Made by a program: the position numbers and the translations under genes
From: Mangrovimonas spongiae
GTDB lineage: Bacteria; Bacteroidota; Bacteroidia; Flavobacteriales; Flavobacteriaceae
NCBI RefSeq assembly: GCF_003944795.1
Contig: NZ_RWBG01000005.1
Span: 62,001-126,000, forward strand
DNA length: 64,000 nt
Reading direction: 5' to 3'
The notes under the pieces: model-generated
Databases searched by the model: none
Told to the model about the DNA's origin: nothing
The model's input: the letters and a program-made list of their open reading frames with translations, nothing else
Part shown: piece after piece, positions 39,043 to 47,926 of the stretch
Layout of the letters: every line of letters begins with the position of its first letter
Position numbering within the stretch: the first letter of the stretch is position 1

Positions 39043-39468
39043 ATGCCACTAACAAAAGAAACGGTTTTAGCACAAGCCAATGCGGCGAGCAAAAACACAT
39101 TAATGGAAACATTAGACATAGAAATGGTTGACTTTGGTGACGATTTTTTAACAGCAAGAATGCCTGTTAACTCTAGAGTTTATCAGCCAGATGGTGTGTT
39201 ACATGGCGGAGCAACAGCAGCATTAGCTGAAAGTGTAGGAAGTTTTGCATCGCATATTTTTACTAATATAGAAGAGAAATTTGTAAGAGGCATTGAGATA
39301 ACAGCAAATCATTTAAAAAGTGTAACAGAAGGTTACGTTTATGCAAAAGCCACCTTTTTACACAAAGGTAGAACAACACAACTTTTAGATATTCGTATTA
39401 CTGATGAGCAAGATAATTTAGTTTCTGTATGTCGTTTATCAACCATTAGTTTACCTAGAAAAAAATAA
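39043..39468 (+). CDS. Hotdog-fold thioesterase, probable DHNA-CoA hydrolase
   Basis: A 141-residue PaaI/YdiI-type hotdog thioesterase: MPVNSRVYQPDGVLHGGATA contains the conserved HGG and the acidic residue follows in ALAESVGSFAS. YdiI/MenI-type enzymes hydrolyse 1,4-dihydroxy-2-naphthoyl-CoA in menaquinone synthesis. Overlap of its stop with the start of the isochorismate synthase gene (TAATG) and menD nearby support that role here, though the substrate is inferred from context. Confidence 0.85.
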   Translation: MPLTKETVLAQANAASKNTLMETLDIEMVDFGDDFLTARMPVNSRVYQPDGVLHGGATAALAESVGSFASHIFTNIEEKFVRGIEITANHLKSVTEGYVYAKATFLHKGRTTQLLDIRITDEQDNLVSVCRLSTISLPRKK

Positions 39469-40586
39469 TGGATTTTCAAGATCTTATAGCAAAAGCATTA
39501 GAGCATTATAATAATAGCTTACCTTTTGTAGCGTATAGAAAACCCAATCAATCGACGGTAAAATTAATGCTACAAAAAGATGATAAGGTATTTAAGGTTG
39601 AAGATTTTTCGGAAAGTGGGTTTGTATTTGCGCCTTTTAACGATAAAGAAGACATTATTTTAATCCCTTTTGATGACTCTGATAATTTTCAAGCTGAGTT
39701 CAATGATCTACATCAACTAAATAAGAAAACCGAAACACAAAAAACAGCCGAAATATTAGAAGAAGATAAAACTAATCATATAAAACTGGTTGAAGCAGGT
39801 GTAAAGGCAATAGCGTCTGGAGAGTTTAAAAAGGTGGTGTTGTCAAGAAAAGAAACGGTAATATTGCATTCTAAATCGGTTATTCAAATCTTCACCGACT
39901 TATTACAAAGTTATCCGTCGGCTTTTGTGTATTGTTGGTATCACCCAAAAGTTGGGATGTGGTTAGGAGCCACGCCGGAAACCTTGTTAAAAGTTGAGAA
40001 CAATCGTTTATCTACAATGGCTTTGGCGGGAACACAAAAATTTTCAGGGAATTTAGATGTGACATGGGGAGAAAAAGAACGCCAAGAGCAGCAGTTTGTT
40101 ACCAACTTTATTGCAGATAGTTTACAACCTTTTGCAAATACTATTACATTAGGCGATGTGCAAACAGTAAAAGCAGGTAAACTTTTACATCTTCAAACAA
40201 AAATTACAGCTACTATTAATGGGAATCTCCAAGCGGTTTTAAAAGCGTTGCATCCTACACCAGCCGTTTGTGGTTTACCTAAACAAGCATCTAAAAACTT
40301 TATACTCAATAATGAATATTATAAAAGAACCTATTATACAGGATTTTTAGGAGAACTTAATTTAAAAGAAGCTAAATCTAGAAATAGAAACCGTCGTAAT
40401 GTCGAGAATAATGCGTATGCTTCTATTAAGAATATAAGTGATTTTTATGTTAACCTTCGCTGTATGGAAATAGAAGGAGACCAAGCCAATATTTTTGTAG
40501 GTGGCGGTATTACAGAAGCTTCAAACCCAATACAGGAATGGGAAGAAACAGTCCATAAATCAGGAACAATGAAACAGGTACTATAG
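39468..40586 (+). CDS. menF: Isochorismate synthase (chorismate-binding protein)
   Basis: A 372-residue chorismate-utilising enzyme. The catalytic C-terminal domain (about 105-370) has KVVLSRKETV, GATPETLLKV, MALAGTQ, VCGLPKQAS and GGGITEASNPIQEWEET, the expected motifs of isochorismate synthases that make isochorismate for menaquinone. menD, the next step, is at 43024. The gene is translationally coupled to the hotdog gene. Its last 6 bases overlap the end of the convergent HxlR regulator gene. Confidence 0.88.
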   Translation: MDFQDLIAKALEHYNNSLPFVAYRKPNQSTVKLMLQKDDKVFKVEDFSESGFVFAPFNDKEDIILIPFDDSDNFQAEFNDLHQLNKKTETQKTAEILEEDKTNHIKLVEAGVKAIASGEFKKVVLSRKETVILHSKSVIQIFTDLLQSYPSAFVYCWYHPKVGMWLGATPETLLKVENNRLSTMALAGTQKFSGNLDVTWGEKERQEQQFVTNFIADSLQPFANTITLGDVQTVKAGKLLHLQTKITATINGNLQAVLKALHPTPAVCGLPKQASKNFILNNEYYKRTYYTGFLGELNLKEAKSRNRNRRNVENNAYASIKNISDFYVNLRCMEIEGDQANIFVGGGITEASNPIQEWEETVHKSGTMKQVL

Positions 40587-40952
40587 CTTTTTTTTATAAG
40601 CAGTTCTGTTTCTTAAAATTGTATCCATGTGTTGCTTAGACCAATCTGATAGTGCGTTAACAAAAGGAATTAAACTTTTTCCCAAATCGGTTAATTTATA
40701 TTCAACTTTTGGAGGTATTTGTGGGTAAACCTTCCTGTTAACCAATCCATCGGCTTCTAAGTTTTTTAGTGATACTGAAAGCATTTTTTGTGAAATATCT
40801 CCAATAGATTGGTGTATTTCATTAAAACGCAGCACATCTTCTTGCTCTAATACCAATAAGATTAATAAAGACCATTTATCGCCAATTCTATCCAAAATAT
40901 TTCTTACAGGGCAATTTAAAGGCTCGCTAAAATTTATGTCTGCTTTTTTCAT
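40581..40952 (-). CDS. HxlR-family transcriptional regulator
   Basis: A 123-residue winged HTH regulator from the ATG at 40952 (MKKADINFSEPLNCPVR); an ATG at 40985 would add 11 unusual residues. Cys14 lies just before the HTH in the position of the redox-sensing Cys14 of HypR-type regulators, suggesting control by electrophiles or disulfide stress. The HTH region includes RIGDKWSLLILLVLEQ and SQKMLSVSLKNLEADGLV. It is divergent from the quinone-reductase-like gene at 41098, the same pairing as ytfH/ytfG (qorB) of E. coli. Confidence 0.9.
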   Translation of the reverse strand: MKKADINFSEPLNCPVRNILDRIGDKWSLLILLVLEQEDVLRFNEIHQSIGDISQKMLSVSLKNLEADGLVNRKVYPQIPPKVEYKLTDLGKSLIPFVNALSDWSKQHMDTILRNRTAYKKKL

Positions 40953-40976
40953 ATATAACGTTCTGTTTTTCAGTAA

Positions 40977-41064
40977 AACTAACATTTAAGTTAGTTGCTG
41001 AATAATTTGTAAGTACTTGTTTTTAAGAAACTTACTTTTTAACTTTGACTTACCAAAAGTAAGT
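40977..41064. promoter_or_regulatory. Candidate HxlR operators in the divergent promoter region
   Basis: AACTAAC (40977-40983) and GTTAGTT (40990-40996) form one perfect inverted repeat with a 6-base spacer; ACTTAC (41048-41053) and GTAAGT (41059-41064) form another with a 5-base spacer; single GTAAGT (41009-41014) and ACTTAC (41030-41035) half-sites lie between. Related TTAC/GTAA-type palindromes are bound by HxlR/MarR-like winged-helix dimers. The HxlR protein encoded alongside is the obvious candidate. Confidence 0.55.
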
Positions 41065-41097
41065 AAATATATAAAATAAACTTAAAAAAATAATATT

Positions 41098-41970
41098 ATG
41101 ATTTTAATTACAGGAGCAAGCGGAAACTTAGGAAGTGCTGTAACAAATGAGCTTTTATATAGAATAGAAGCGTCTCAAATAGCAGTTATGTCTAGAGATA
41201 CAGGTAAGGTAGATAAATTTAAGAAAAAAGGTGTGCAAGTTAGACAAGGAGATTATAACGATTATGAGTCTTTAGTAAAAGCGTTTTCAGGAATTGATAA
41301 ACTATACTTTGTATCTGGAAGTGATATTGTTTCTAGAATGAAACAGCATGAAAATGTAATAAAAGCAGCTAAGGAAGTAGGTATTAAACATATTGTGTAC
41401 ACAAGCTTTCAGCGTAAAACCAATAACAAAGATTCTGTTATACAGTTTGTTGCTGAATCTCATATAAATACTGAAGAACTTATAAAAAACTCAGGTATTC
41501 CTTATACTATTTTAAAACATGCTTTATATATGGAAGTGTTGCCACTTTTTATTGGGGAGGATGTTATTGAAAAGCAAACAATTTACTTGCCTGCTAATGA
41601 AGGTAAAGTGTCATTTGCTTCTAGAGCAGATATGGCTCAAGGTGCTGCAATTATTTTATCAACAAAAGATCACTTGGGTAAAACGTATGAATTTGGAGGT
41701 GAAAAATCATTTACTATGGAAGATGTAGCTCAAATATTAACAGAATTATCAGGTAAAGAGATAACTTATATAAGCCCAAAAACTGATGATTTTATTACCA
41801 CTTTAAGTGATGCAGGAGTTCCAAAACCAGCAATTGATGTAACAGTAGGATTTAGTCTAGGTATTGCTGCAGGAGAATTTAACCAACCTACAACAACATT
41901 AAAAGATCTTCTAGGACATGAGTTACTATCTTTATCTACATACTTAGAAGCAGAATTTGTAGGAAATTAG
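41098..41970 (+). CDS. NmrA-like NAD(P)-binding oxidoreductase, QorB-type quinone reductase
   Basis: A 290-residue atypical SDR. The dinucleotide-binding loop is ITGASGNLGSAV (about 3-14); MSRDTGKVDKFKKKGVQVRQ and YTILKHALYMEVLP follow as in NmrA/QorB proteins. QorB reduces quinones with NADPH. Divergent transcription from an HxlR gene with palindromic sites between supports induction by electrophiles or quinones. The last residues differ from E. coli QorB, so exact substrate is open. Confidence 0.85.
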   Translation: MILITGASGNLGSAVTNELLYRIEASQIAVMSRDTGKVDKFKKKGVQVRQGDYNDYESLVKAFSGIDKLYFVSGSDIVSRMKQHENVIKAAKEVGIKHIVYTSFQRKTNNKDSVIQFVAESHINTEELIKNSGIPYTILKHALYMEVLPLFIGEDVIEKQTIYLPANEGKVSFASRADMAQGAAIILSTKDHLGKTYEFGGEKSFTMEDVAQILTELSGKEITYISPKTDDFITTLSDAGVPKPAIDVTVGFSLGIAAGEFNQPTTTLKDLLGHELLSLSTYLEAEFVGN

Positions 41971-42101
41971 TATTCATTAAAAAAGGATAAATTTTATCTA
42001 TAAAGACATAGATTTAAAAATACGTTAAATCTTATAGTCATTATACTTTTCAGAGAGTTTATCCATAAATTTATAGTAAACAAAAAATTAAAATATAACA
42101 T

Positions 42102-42890
42102 ATGAAATCTTTTAAAGACAAATCAATAATTATAACTGGAGCTGCAATGGGACTTGGATTAGCTACAGCAAAGTATTTAGCAGCCAAACAAGCGAGTTTA
42201 ACCTTAGTTGATTATAATAAGGAAGGATTGGATACTGCTATTGAAGAAATTAAGACAGATTACCCTTCGGTTAATATCGTAGCTGTTGCTGCCGATGTAT
42301 CCAAAGAAGAAAATGTTAAGAAATATGTAGCTAAAGCTAAAGAAGCCTTTGGTAAAATAGATGGGTTTTACAATAATGCAGGAATAGAAGGACGTCAAGC
42401 AGATATGGTCGATTACGATTTAGAGGTATTTAAAAAAGTTATCGATATTAATTTAATGGGTGTTTATTACGGATTGCGTTATGTATTACCAGAAATGGTA
42501 GAGCATGGTGGTCGTATTGTTAATGTAGCCTCTGTAGGCGGTATTCGTGGTGTTTTAAATCAAACCCCTTATGTTGCTTCTAAACATGCCGTAGCCGGGA
42601 TGACAAAAAATGCTGCGCTTGAATACGGAAAACACAACATTTTTACAAACGCTATTGCACCAGGAGCAATTTTAACTCCTATGGTTGAAGAGGCATTTAA
42701 ACAAGTAAATCCTGAAGATCCTAAAGCGGCAGAGGCGGAATATTCTAAAAGAAATCCAACAAGACGCTTAGGTAAGCCAGAAGAAGTAGCGAGCTTGGTT
42801 GCTTATTTGTTAAGTGATGATTGTAACTATGTTAATGGTCAGGTAATTGCCATAGATGGAGGAGAATCTAATATGTATGGTAATGCCTAG
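42102..42890 (+). CDS. Classical short-chain dehydrogenase/reductase
   Basis: A 262-residue SDR with the full signature: TGAAMGLGLATA (cofactor loop), NNAG, a catalytic Ser in NVASVGG, YVASK as the Tyr-x-x-x-Lys pair, and a C-terminal GQVIAIDGGESN typical of the glucose 1-dehydrogenase/FabG-like group. Asp near residue 38 (LVDYN) suggests NAD preference. It is 131 bases downstream of the QorB-like gene, with no terminator seen between, and may be co-regulated with it. Confidence 0.9.
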   Translation: MKSFKDKSIIITGAAMGLGLATAKYLAAKQASLTLVDYNKEGLDTAIEEIKTDYPSVNIVAVAADVSKEENVKKYVAKAKEAFGKIDGFYNNAGIEGRQADMVDYDLEVFKKVIDINLMGVYYGLRYVLPEMVEHGGRIVNVASVGGIRGVLNQTPYVASKHAVAGMTKNAALEYGKHNIFTNAIAPGAILTPMVEEAFKQVNPEDPKAAEAEYSKRNPTRRLGKPEEVASLVAYLLSDDCNYVNGQVIAIDGGESNMYGNA

Positions 42891-42911
42891 GTAAATTAAA
42901 TTTTGATGGAT

Positions 42912-42948
42912 AAAAGGAGTTGTTTTTACAGCTCCTTTTTTGTTTTCG
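42912..42948 (+). terminator. Intrinsic terminator after the SDR gene
   Basis: AAAAGGAG (42912-42919) pairs with CTCCTTTT (42932-42939), with inner TGT/ACA pairing, followed by a T-run. It closes the QorB/SDR cassette before menD. Confidence 0.8.
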
Positions 42949-43023
42949 TAGATAAGTTTATTATCAGATTATCGCAATAACCCACTAAGATTCTTTAATT
43001 TTGTTAAACTATTTAAACGATAC

Positions 43024-44784
43024 ATGAATTACCCAAAAATTCCACTAGCACAAACTGTTGTTCAGCTTTGTAAAGCAAAAAATATAAAACATATTGTAAT
43101 TTCTCCAGGTAGTAGAAGTGCCCCGTTAACCATTGGTTTTACAGAAGATGATTATTTTACTTGTTACAGTATTGTAGATGAGCGTTCTGCAGCTTTTTTT
43201 GCTATGGGGATTGCACAAAATATCAAACACCCTGTGGCGTTAGTATGTTCGTCGGGAAGTGCATTGTTAAATTACTATCCAGCCATAGCCGAAGCCTTTT
43301 ATAGTCATATTCCATTAGTTGTGTTATCTGCAGACAGACCAGAATATTTAATAGGAATAGGAGATGGGCAAACTATTAATCAGCCAGAGGTTTATAAAAA
43401 TCATATCTTATATTCGGCCAATTTAAAGCTAGATTTAGAAGATACTCCAAAACGCAAGTCTGACGATGAACCTATCATTATAAAAAATATAGAAAACCGA
43501 TTAGAACGCTTTTTAGGGCTTAAACAAGAAATTCAAAAGGAAAACGAAGAAGCAATTAACTTAGCCATTAATAAGGCTATTGTAAAGAATGGTCCAGTAC
43601 ATATTAATGTACCTTTTGAAGAGCCATTGTACGATATGGTTCAAGAGCCAACAGTAATGCCAAAAAATATACCTCCAAAAGAAATTTCTCAAAAAATAGA
43701 TGCTACTATATTAAAAGACCTTGTTACCGACTGGAGTAATGCTACAAAAAAGATGGTTCTAGTTGGTGTAAATCCAAAAGATAGTATTGATGAAAGATGG
43801 TTGAATGATTTGGCTGAAGACGATAGCGTATTAGTTTTTACCGAAACAACGTCTAACATCCACCATAAAGCCTTTTTCCCGAGTATAGATAAAATGATTT
43901 GGCCTTTAAACGATGATGAATTAGAGCAATTACAGCCCGATATTTTATTAACATTTGGAGGTTTAATTGTGTCTAAAAAAGTCAAAGCGTTTTTAAGAAA
44001 ATATCAACCTAAACACCATTGGCATATAGATGCTGTAAATGCAAACGACACCTTTTTCTGTTTGGAAAATCATATTAAAGTATCACCAAACAGTTTTTTT
44101 AGCGCTTTTCTTCCACAGTTAACACATCATAGAAAAAGCAACTATAAAACAACTTGGAAAAGTGTTAAAAAGCATCGAAAATTAAAACATAGTAGCTATT
44201 TAGAACAAATATCATATAGTGATTTTTCTGTGTATAATAAGGTGTTTCAGGCGTTACCAGATCATTCGGTAATGCAATTAAGTAACAGTTCTACGATTCG
44301 TTATTCGCAATTATTTGATCTAAACAAAACTATCGAAGTTCATTGTAATAGAGGAACCAGCGGAATAGATGGTAGTATGAGTACCGCAGTAGGATTTGCG
44401 TCGTCAACAACAAAGCAAACTACATTTATTACAGGCGATTTAAGCTTCTTTTACGATAGTAATGCCTTATGGAATAACTATATTCCTAAAAATTTCAGAA
44501 TTATATTGGTTAACAATAGTGGTGGTGGAATCTTTAGAATTCTTCCCGGACATAAAAACACCGCTAATTTCGATCATTTTTTTGAAACTAAACATGAGTT
44601 GTCTGCAAAATACTTATGTGAAATGTATGGTTTTGAGTATAATACGGCTAAAAATATAGATGAATTAGAGGAGAGTTTAAATAATTTTTTCAATACCTCA
44701 AATCAACCCAAATTATTAGAAGTTTTTACGCCTAGAACAATCAATGATGATGTACTTCTTAACTATTTTAAGTTCATTAAATAA
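43024..44784 (+). CDS. menD: 2-succinyl-5-enolpyruvyl-6-hydroxy-3-cyclohexene-1-carboxylate synthase
   Basis: A 586-residue thiamine-diphosphate enzyme joining isochorismate and 2-oxoglutarate in menaquinone synthesis. Motifs are VISPGSRSAPLTIGF (about 26-40), DERSAAFFA with the TPP-activating Glu, HCNRGTSGIDGSMSTAVG and the TPP-binding FITGDLSFFYDSNAL. Normal length. A TAATTTTG element (42996-43003) lies 20 bases upstream as a possible -7 box, without a clear -33 box. menF is 2.4 kb upstream, separated by the HxlR/QorB/SDR cassette. Confidence 0.94.
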   Translation: MNYPKIPLAQTVVQLCKAKNIKHIVISPGSRSAPLTIGFTEDDYFTCYSIVDERSAAFFAMGIAQNIKHPVALVCSSGSALLNYYPAIAEAFYSHIPLVVLSADRPEYLIGIGDGQTINQPEVYKNHILYSANLKLDLEDTPKRKSDDEPIIIKNIENRLERFLGLKQEIQKENEEAINLAINKAIVKNGPVHINVPFEEPLYDMVQEPTVMPKNIPPKEISQKIDATILKDLVTDWSNATKKMVLVGVNPKDSIDERWLNDLAEDDSVLVFTETTSNIHHKAFFPSIDKMIWPLNDDELEQLQPDILLTFGGLIVSKKVKAFLRKYQPKHHWHIDAVNANDTFFCLENHIKVSPNSFFSAFLPQLTHHRKSNYKTTWKSVKKHRKLKHSSYLEQISYSDFSVYNKVFQALPDHSVMQLSNSSTIRYSQLFDLNKTIEVHCNRGTSGIDGSMSTAVGFASSTTKQTTFITGDLSFFYDSNALWNNYIPKNFRIILVNNSGGGIFRILPGHKNTANFDHFFETKHELSAKYLCEMYGFEYNTAKNIDELEESLNNFFNTSNQPKLLEVFTPRTINDDVLLNYFKFIK

Positions 44785-44871
44785 ACGTTAAATGTGACTT
44801 TTTAAATTTTTATGTGTCTTACAAAATAGTTACCTTTAAGAGATTTAAATTTTTAACTAAAAAAGATAAAA

Positions 44872-45210
44872 ATGAGTAAAAGAGACGAATTAATTGCAAA
44901 GTATGCAGACGATTTAAAAAATAAAGTTGGTGAAACTCCAGACATGGATTTATTAACTAAAGTAACTGTTGGTTTAGGACCATCAATTTACAACGCCGAT
45001 GCCGAAACAGTATCGGGTTCTGATGATTCTGAATTAGCGACCGTTAAGAACAACTTTTTAATTAAAAAATTAGGGTTAAGCGACAGTCCTGCACTAGACG
45101 AAGCTATTGCAAAAGTTATGGAACAATACGGTAAGTCTAACCGTAACAAATACAGAGCGGTTGTATATTACTTATTAACGAAACACTTTAATAAAGAGTC
45201 TGTTTATTAG
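44872..45210 (+). CDS. DUF2853 family protein
   Basis: A 112-residue, helix-rich soluble protein matching DUF2853: MSKRDELIAKYADDLK, GLGPSIYNADAETV and NKYRAVVYYLLTKHF. A similar fold is known from structural genomics but no function has been assigned to my knowledge. It follows menD after 87 bases and ends at a terminator; a near-consensus TACCTTTA box upstream suggests it can be transcribed alone. Confidence 0.88.
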   Translation: MSKRDELIAKYADDLKNKVGETPDMDLLTKVTVGLGPSIYNADAETVSGSDDSELATVKNNFLIKKLGLSDSPALDEAIAKVMEQYGKSNRNKYRAVVYYLLTKHFNKESVY

Positions 45211-45238
45211 TAAACAAACTATCAAAATATATTAAATA

Positions 45239-45267
45239 AACGCCGCTAAATTAGTGGCGTTTTTTAT
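45239..45267 (+). terminator. Intrinsic terminator after DUF2853 gene
   Basis: AACGCCGCT (45239-45247) pairs with AGTGGCGTT (45253-45261) with one G-T pair, followed by a T-run. Confidence 0.88.
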
Positions 45268-45288
45268 TTTTTAGTATAATTATATCCT

Positions 45289-45966
45289 ATGGAAACAGCA
45301 ATACAAAAAAAAACTCTTACGTTTTTTAAAAAACTAGAAAAGAATAACAATCGCGATTGGTTTAATGAGCATAAAAGGGAATTTAAAACAATAGAAAAAG
45401 ATGTTAAGCAAGTTTATAATAATCTATTAGAGTTATTAAATAAACATGATGCTGTAGATAAACTAAAAATGTTTCGAATTTATAGAGATGTGCGATTTTC
45501 AAAAAATAAACTACCATATAAAACTCATTTTGGAGGATCATTTCATAGAAACAAACCAGAACTTCGCGGTGGGTATTATTTACACATTGCACCAAATAAT
45601 CAATCCTTTATCGCAACAGGGTTTTGGCAGCCCAATAAAGAAGATTTATTACGACTTAGAAAAGAGTTTGAAATAGATGATGATGAAATTAGAAGTATTA
45701 TAACTCAAAAATCGTTTAAATCGGTTTGGGGTACTATTGTTGGCGATGAAGTTAAAACAGCACCTCGCGGATTTGATAAAAATCATCCTGCAATCGATCT
45801 TATTAAAAAGAAACAATACATTTTTACCAAAGCATATACCGATGCTCAAGTAACATCAAAAGGATTTATAGATGATGTTGATAGTGATTTCAAGGCGATT
45901 AGGCCATTTTTCGACTATATGAGTGATGTGTTAACCACTAATTTAAACGGCGAATCTATTATATAG
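45289..45966 (+). CDS. DUF2461 domain protein
   Basis: A 225-residue protein that matches the DUF2461/TIGR02453 family end to end: FFKKLEKNNNRDWFNEHK, FRIYRDVRFSKNKLPYKTHFG, GGYYLHIAPNNQSFIATGFW. Function unknown; widespread in bacteria and also fungi. It is convergent with the next gene and their 3' ends overlap by 8 bases. Confidence 0.9.
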   Translation: METAIQKKTLTFFKKLEKNNNRDWFNEHKREFKTIEKDVKQVYNNLLELLNKHDAVDKLKMFRIYRDVRFSKNKLPYKTHFGGSFHRNKPELRGGYYLHIAPNNQSFIATGFWQPNKEDLLRLRKEFEIDDDEIRSIITQKSFKSVWGTIVGDEVKTAPRGFDKNHPAIDLIKKKQYIFTKAYTDAQVTSKGFIDDVDSDFKAIRPFFDYMSDVLTTNLNGESII

Positions 45967-46375
45967 CTTGTAACACATGATGTTTTTGCAGCATCATTAA
46001 ATTATCTATCAAGCGTTCTTTAACCAAATTCATCATACGCTTGTTTAAAGCCGATGAGTTAGTAATGTAAAACTTGTATTCATCTACTGTAAACAGACCA
46101 ATTACCATACCTTTAAGCGAATTTCTAAACTTCATATCCTTATGTATGGCGTTTTCAATATAATCTATTTGCTTTTCGTTAGATAAATCGTAAAACACAT
46201 TTTTATGTTTGTTGGCATAATTTCTAAATACTTCAACAAACAAATCATTTTGGAGTTTAATAATAGGTCTTAGCGTTTTATTTTGAAAACGCTCGTCGTT
46301 ACTCATATTCTCTGGAAAAACTATTGAACTAATTTGAGGACGACACTGCAAGAGGTCTTGGTTTCTGTTGTTCAT
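45959..46375 (-). CDS. Conserved flavobacterial protein of unknown function
   Basis: A 138-residue soluble protein: ENMSNDERFQNKTLRPIIKL, VEVFRNYANKHKNVFYDLS, FRNSLKGMVIGLFT. Mostly helical, no catalytic motif or signal peptide. Homologues are sometimes labelled glyoxalase in databases, but nothing in the sequence resembles the glyoxalase/VOC fold. An internal Met in ENMSNDER could be the real start. Its 3' end overlaps that of the DUF2461 gene. Confidence 0.72.
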   Translation of the reverse strand: MNNRNQDLLQCRPQISSIVFPENMSNDERFQNKTLRPIIKLQNDLFVEVFRNYANKHKNVFYDLSNEKQIDYIENAIHKDMKFRNSLKGMVIGLFTVDEYKFYITNSSALNKRMMNLVKERLIDNLMMLQKHHVLQAI

Positions 46376-46502
46376 CTTTAGAAGTTTTCAATAAATTTAA
46401 AAAGATACTTGCCTCAAGTAAATCATTATAAAAATTGATGTTAACAAGGTTATTAACAATAATTTTTTAGCATGAACATATAAATCTTTGTTATGCTTGT
46501 TA

Positions 46503-46534
46503 TTGGTGTGGCTTAAGAATATCGAGTATCTTTA
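46503..46534 (+). promoter_or_regulatory. Putative promoter of the DUF72 gene
   Basis: TTG at 46503-46505, a 21-base spacer and TATCTTTA at 46527-46534 approximate the Bacteroidota -33/-7 pattern (last base of the -7 box differs). The start codon is 17 bases further on. Confidence 0.4.
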
Positions 46535-46551
46535 CGTAAAAAGAATAAAAC

Positions 46552-47439
46552 ATGAAGTTTGGAAGTGTAGATAATCCAGAAACCATAGATTTTACCTTAC
46601 CTCAAGACCATATTGATACGGCCAGAGTTTTAAATAAAGTAAAAGATGATAACGTGCCCGAAATTTATGTAGGCTGTGCCAAATGGAACAGAGCCGACTT
46701 AAAAGGATTTTATCCACGAGGTACAAAAGATGAGTTAGAATATTACTCAAGACAGTTTAATAGCATAGAACTTAATGCTACGTTTTACAGAATTTTTCCT
46801 GCCGAGCAATTTGAAAAATGGTACAATAAAACTCCAAAAGGATTTAAGTTTTTTCCAAAACTAAATCAGGAAATTAGTCACTGGAAACGGTTAAACCATG
46901 TAAAAGAAGTCGTTGAAAACTATTTGTACAATGCAGCTAACTTAAAAGAAAAATTAGGAACTGTTTTTTTACAAATGCATAATAACTTTACACCAAAAGA
47001 CTTTAATCGTGTGGTAGATTTTGTTGAGAGTTGGCCAAAAGAAGTACCGCTGGCTATAGAGTTCCGTCATACTAATTGGTATAATGATGAAGCTGTGGCT
47101 AATCAGCTATACGATTTATTAGAAAAAAATAACATTTCCAATATCATTGTAGATACAGCGGGAAGACGCGACTTAATGCATATGCGTTTAACAAACCCTA
47201 CAGCTTTTATACGTTATGTTGGCGCTAATCATAAATCGGATTATTCAAGGTTAGACGATTGGATTGCACGCATAAAAGAATGGAGCGAGCAAGGTATTAA
47301 AGAAATAGATTTTTTTATTCATCAAAATATCGAAAAAGAATCGCCATTATTAGCCGCTTACTTTATAGAAAAACTAAATACAGAATTAGGGTATAACTTA
47401 ACCATTCCAAATAACAATAATCAAAGTAAATTACTATAA
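46552..47439 (+). CDS. DUF72 domain protein
   Basis: A 295-residue TIM-barrel-like DUF72 (YecE-type) protein: YVGCAKWNRADLKGFYP, YYSRQFNSIELNATFYRI, TPKGFKFFPKLNQEISH, AIEFRHTNWYN and YVGANHKSDYSRLDDWI. Function unproven; relatives are linked by context to nucleic-acid or Fe-S proteins in other bacteria. The next gene starts 3 bases after its stop. Confidence 0.9.
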   Translation: MKFGSVDNPETIDFTLPQDHIDTARVLNKVKDDNVPEIYVGCAKWNRADLKGFYPRGTKDELEYYSRQFNSIELNATFYRIFPAEQFEKWYNKTPKGFKFFPKLNQEISHWKRLNHVKEVVENYLYNAANLKEKLGTVFLQMHNNFTPKDFNRVVDFVESWPKEVPLAIEFRHTNWYNDEAVANQLYDLLEKNNISNIIVDTAGRRDLMHMRLTNPTAFIRYVGANHKSDYSRLDDWIARIKEWSEQGIKEIDFFIHQNIEKESPLLAAYFIEKLNTELGYNLTIPNNNNQSKLL

Positions 47440-47442
47440 AAT

Positions 47443-47829
47443 ATGAGATTTCACACACGTAAATGGGTAAAACCAGAAGATTTAAATCCAAACGGGACAT
47501 TGTTTGGAGGTCGCCTTTTAGCATGGATTGACGAAGAAGCAGCCTTATACACACTTATTCAATTAGAGAATAAGGGTATTGTTACAAAATTTATGTCCGA
47601 AATAAATTTTAAAAGTTCGGCAAAACAAGGTGATATTGTTGAACTAGGGATAGAAGTAGTTAACTTTGGAAAGACTTCTTTAACCTTAAAATGTGAGGCT
47701 AGAAATAAAATGACACGAGAAACCATTTTAACTGTTGATAATATTATAATGGTTAATCTTGGCGAGGATGGCAAACCAACGCCACACGGTAAAACCGAGA
47801 TAGAATACGTGAAAGATAGGTTGAGTTAA
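47443..47829 (+). CDS. Acyl-CoA thioesterase (hotdog, YciA/ACOT-like)
   Basis: A 128-residue hotdog-fold protein with NPNGTLFGGRLLAWIDEEAA, which carries the family's conserved Asn/Gly loop and catalytic Asp, and VNFGKTSLTLKCEARN. Similar to YciA/BFIT-type acyl-CoA hydrolases that trim the cellular acyl-CoA pool. Coupled to the DUF72 gene by a 3-base gap. Confidence 0.87.
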   Translation: MRFHTRKWVKPEDLNPNGTLFGGRLLAWIDEEAALYTLIQLENKGIVTKFMSEINFKSSAKQGDIVELGIEVVNFGKTSLTLKCEARNKMTRETILTVDNIIMVNLGEDGKPTPHGKTEIEYVKDRLS

Positions 47830-47852
47830 AAAGTTAACAGCTTAATAACATC

Positions 47853-47860
47853 TAAGTTTG
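47853..47860 (+). promoter_or_regulatory. Bacteroidota -7 promoter element
   Basis: TAAGTTTG fits TAnnTTTG exactly and lies 66 bases before the lipocalin-like lipoprotein gene. No good -33 box at standard spacing. Confidence 0.4.
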
Positions 47861-47926
47861 TAGTATTATTCGTAAATTATAGTGGTGTAAATTAGGACAC
47901 TTTTAATTAACTTAAAACTTCACAAT

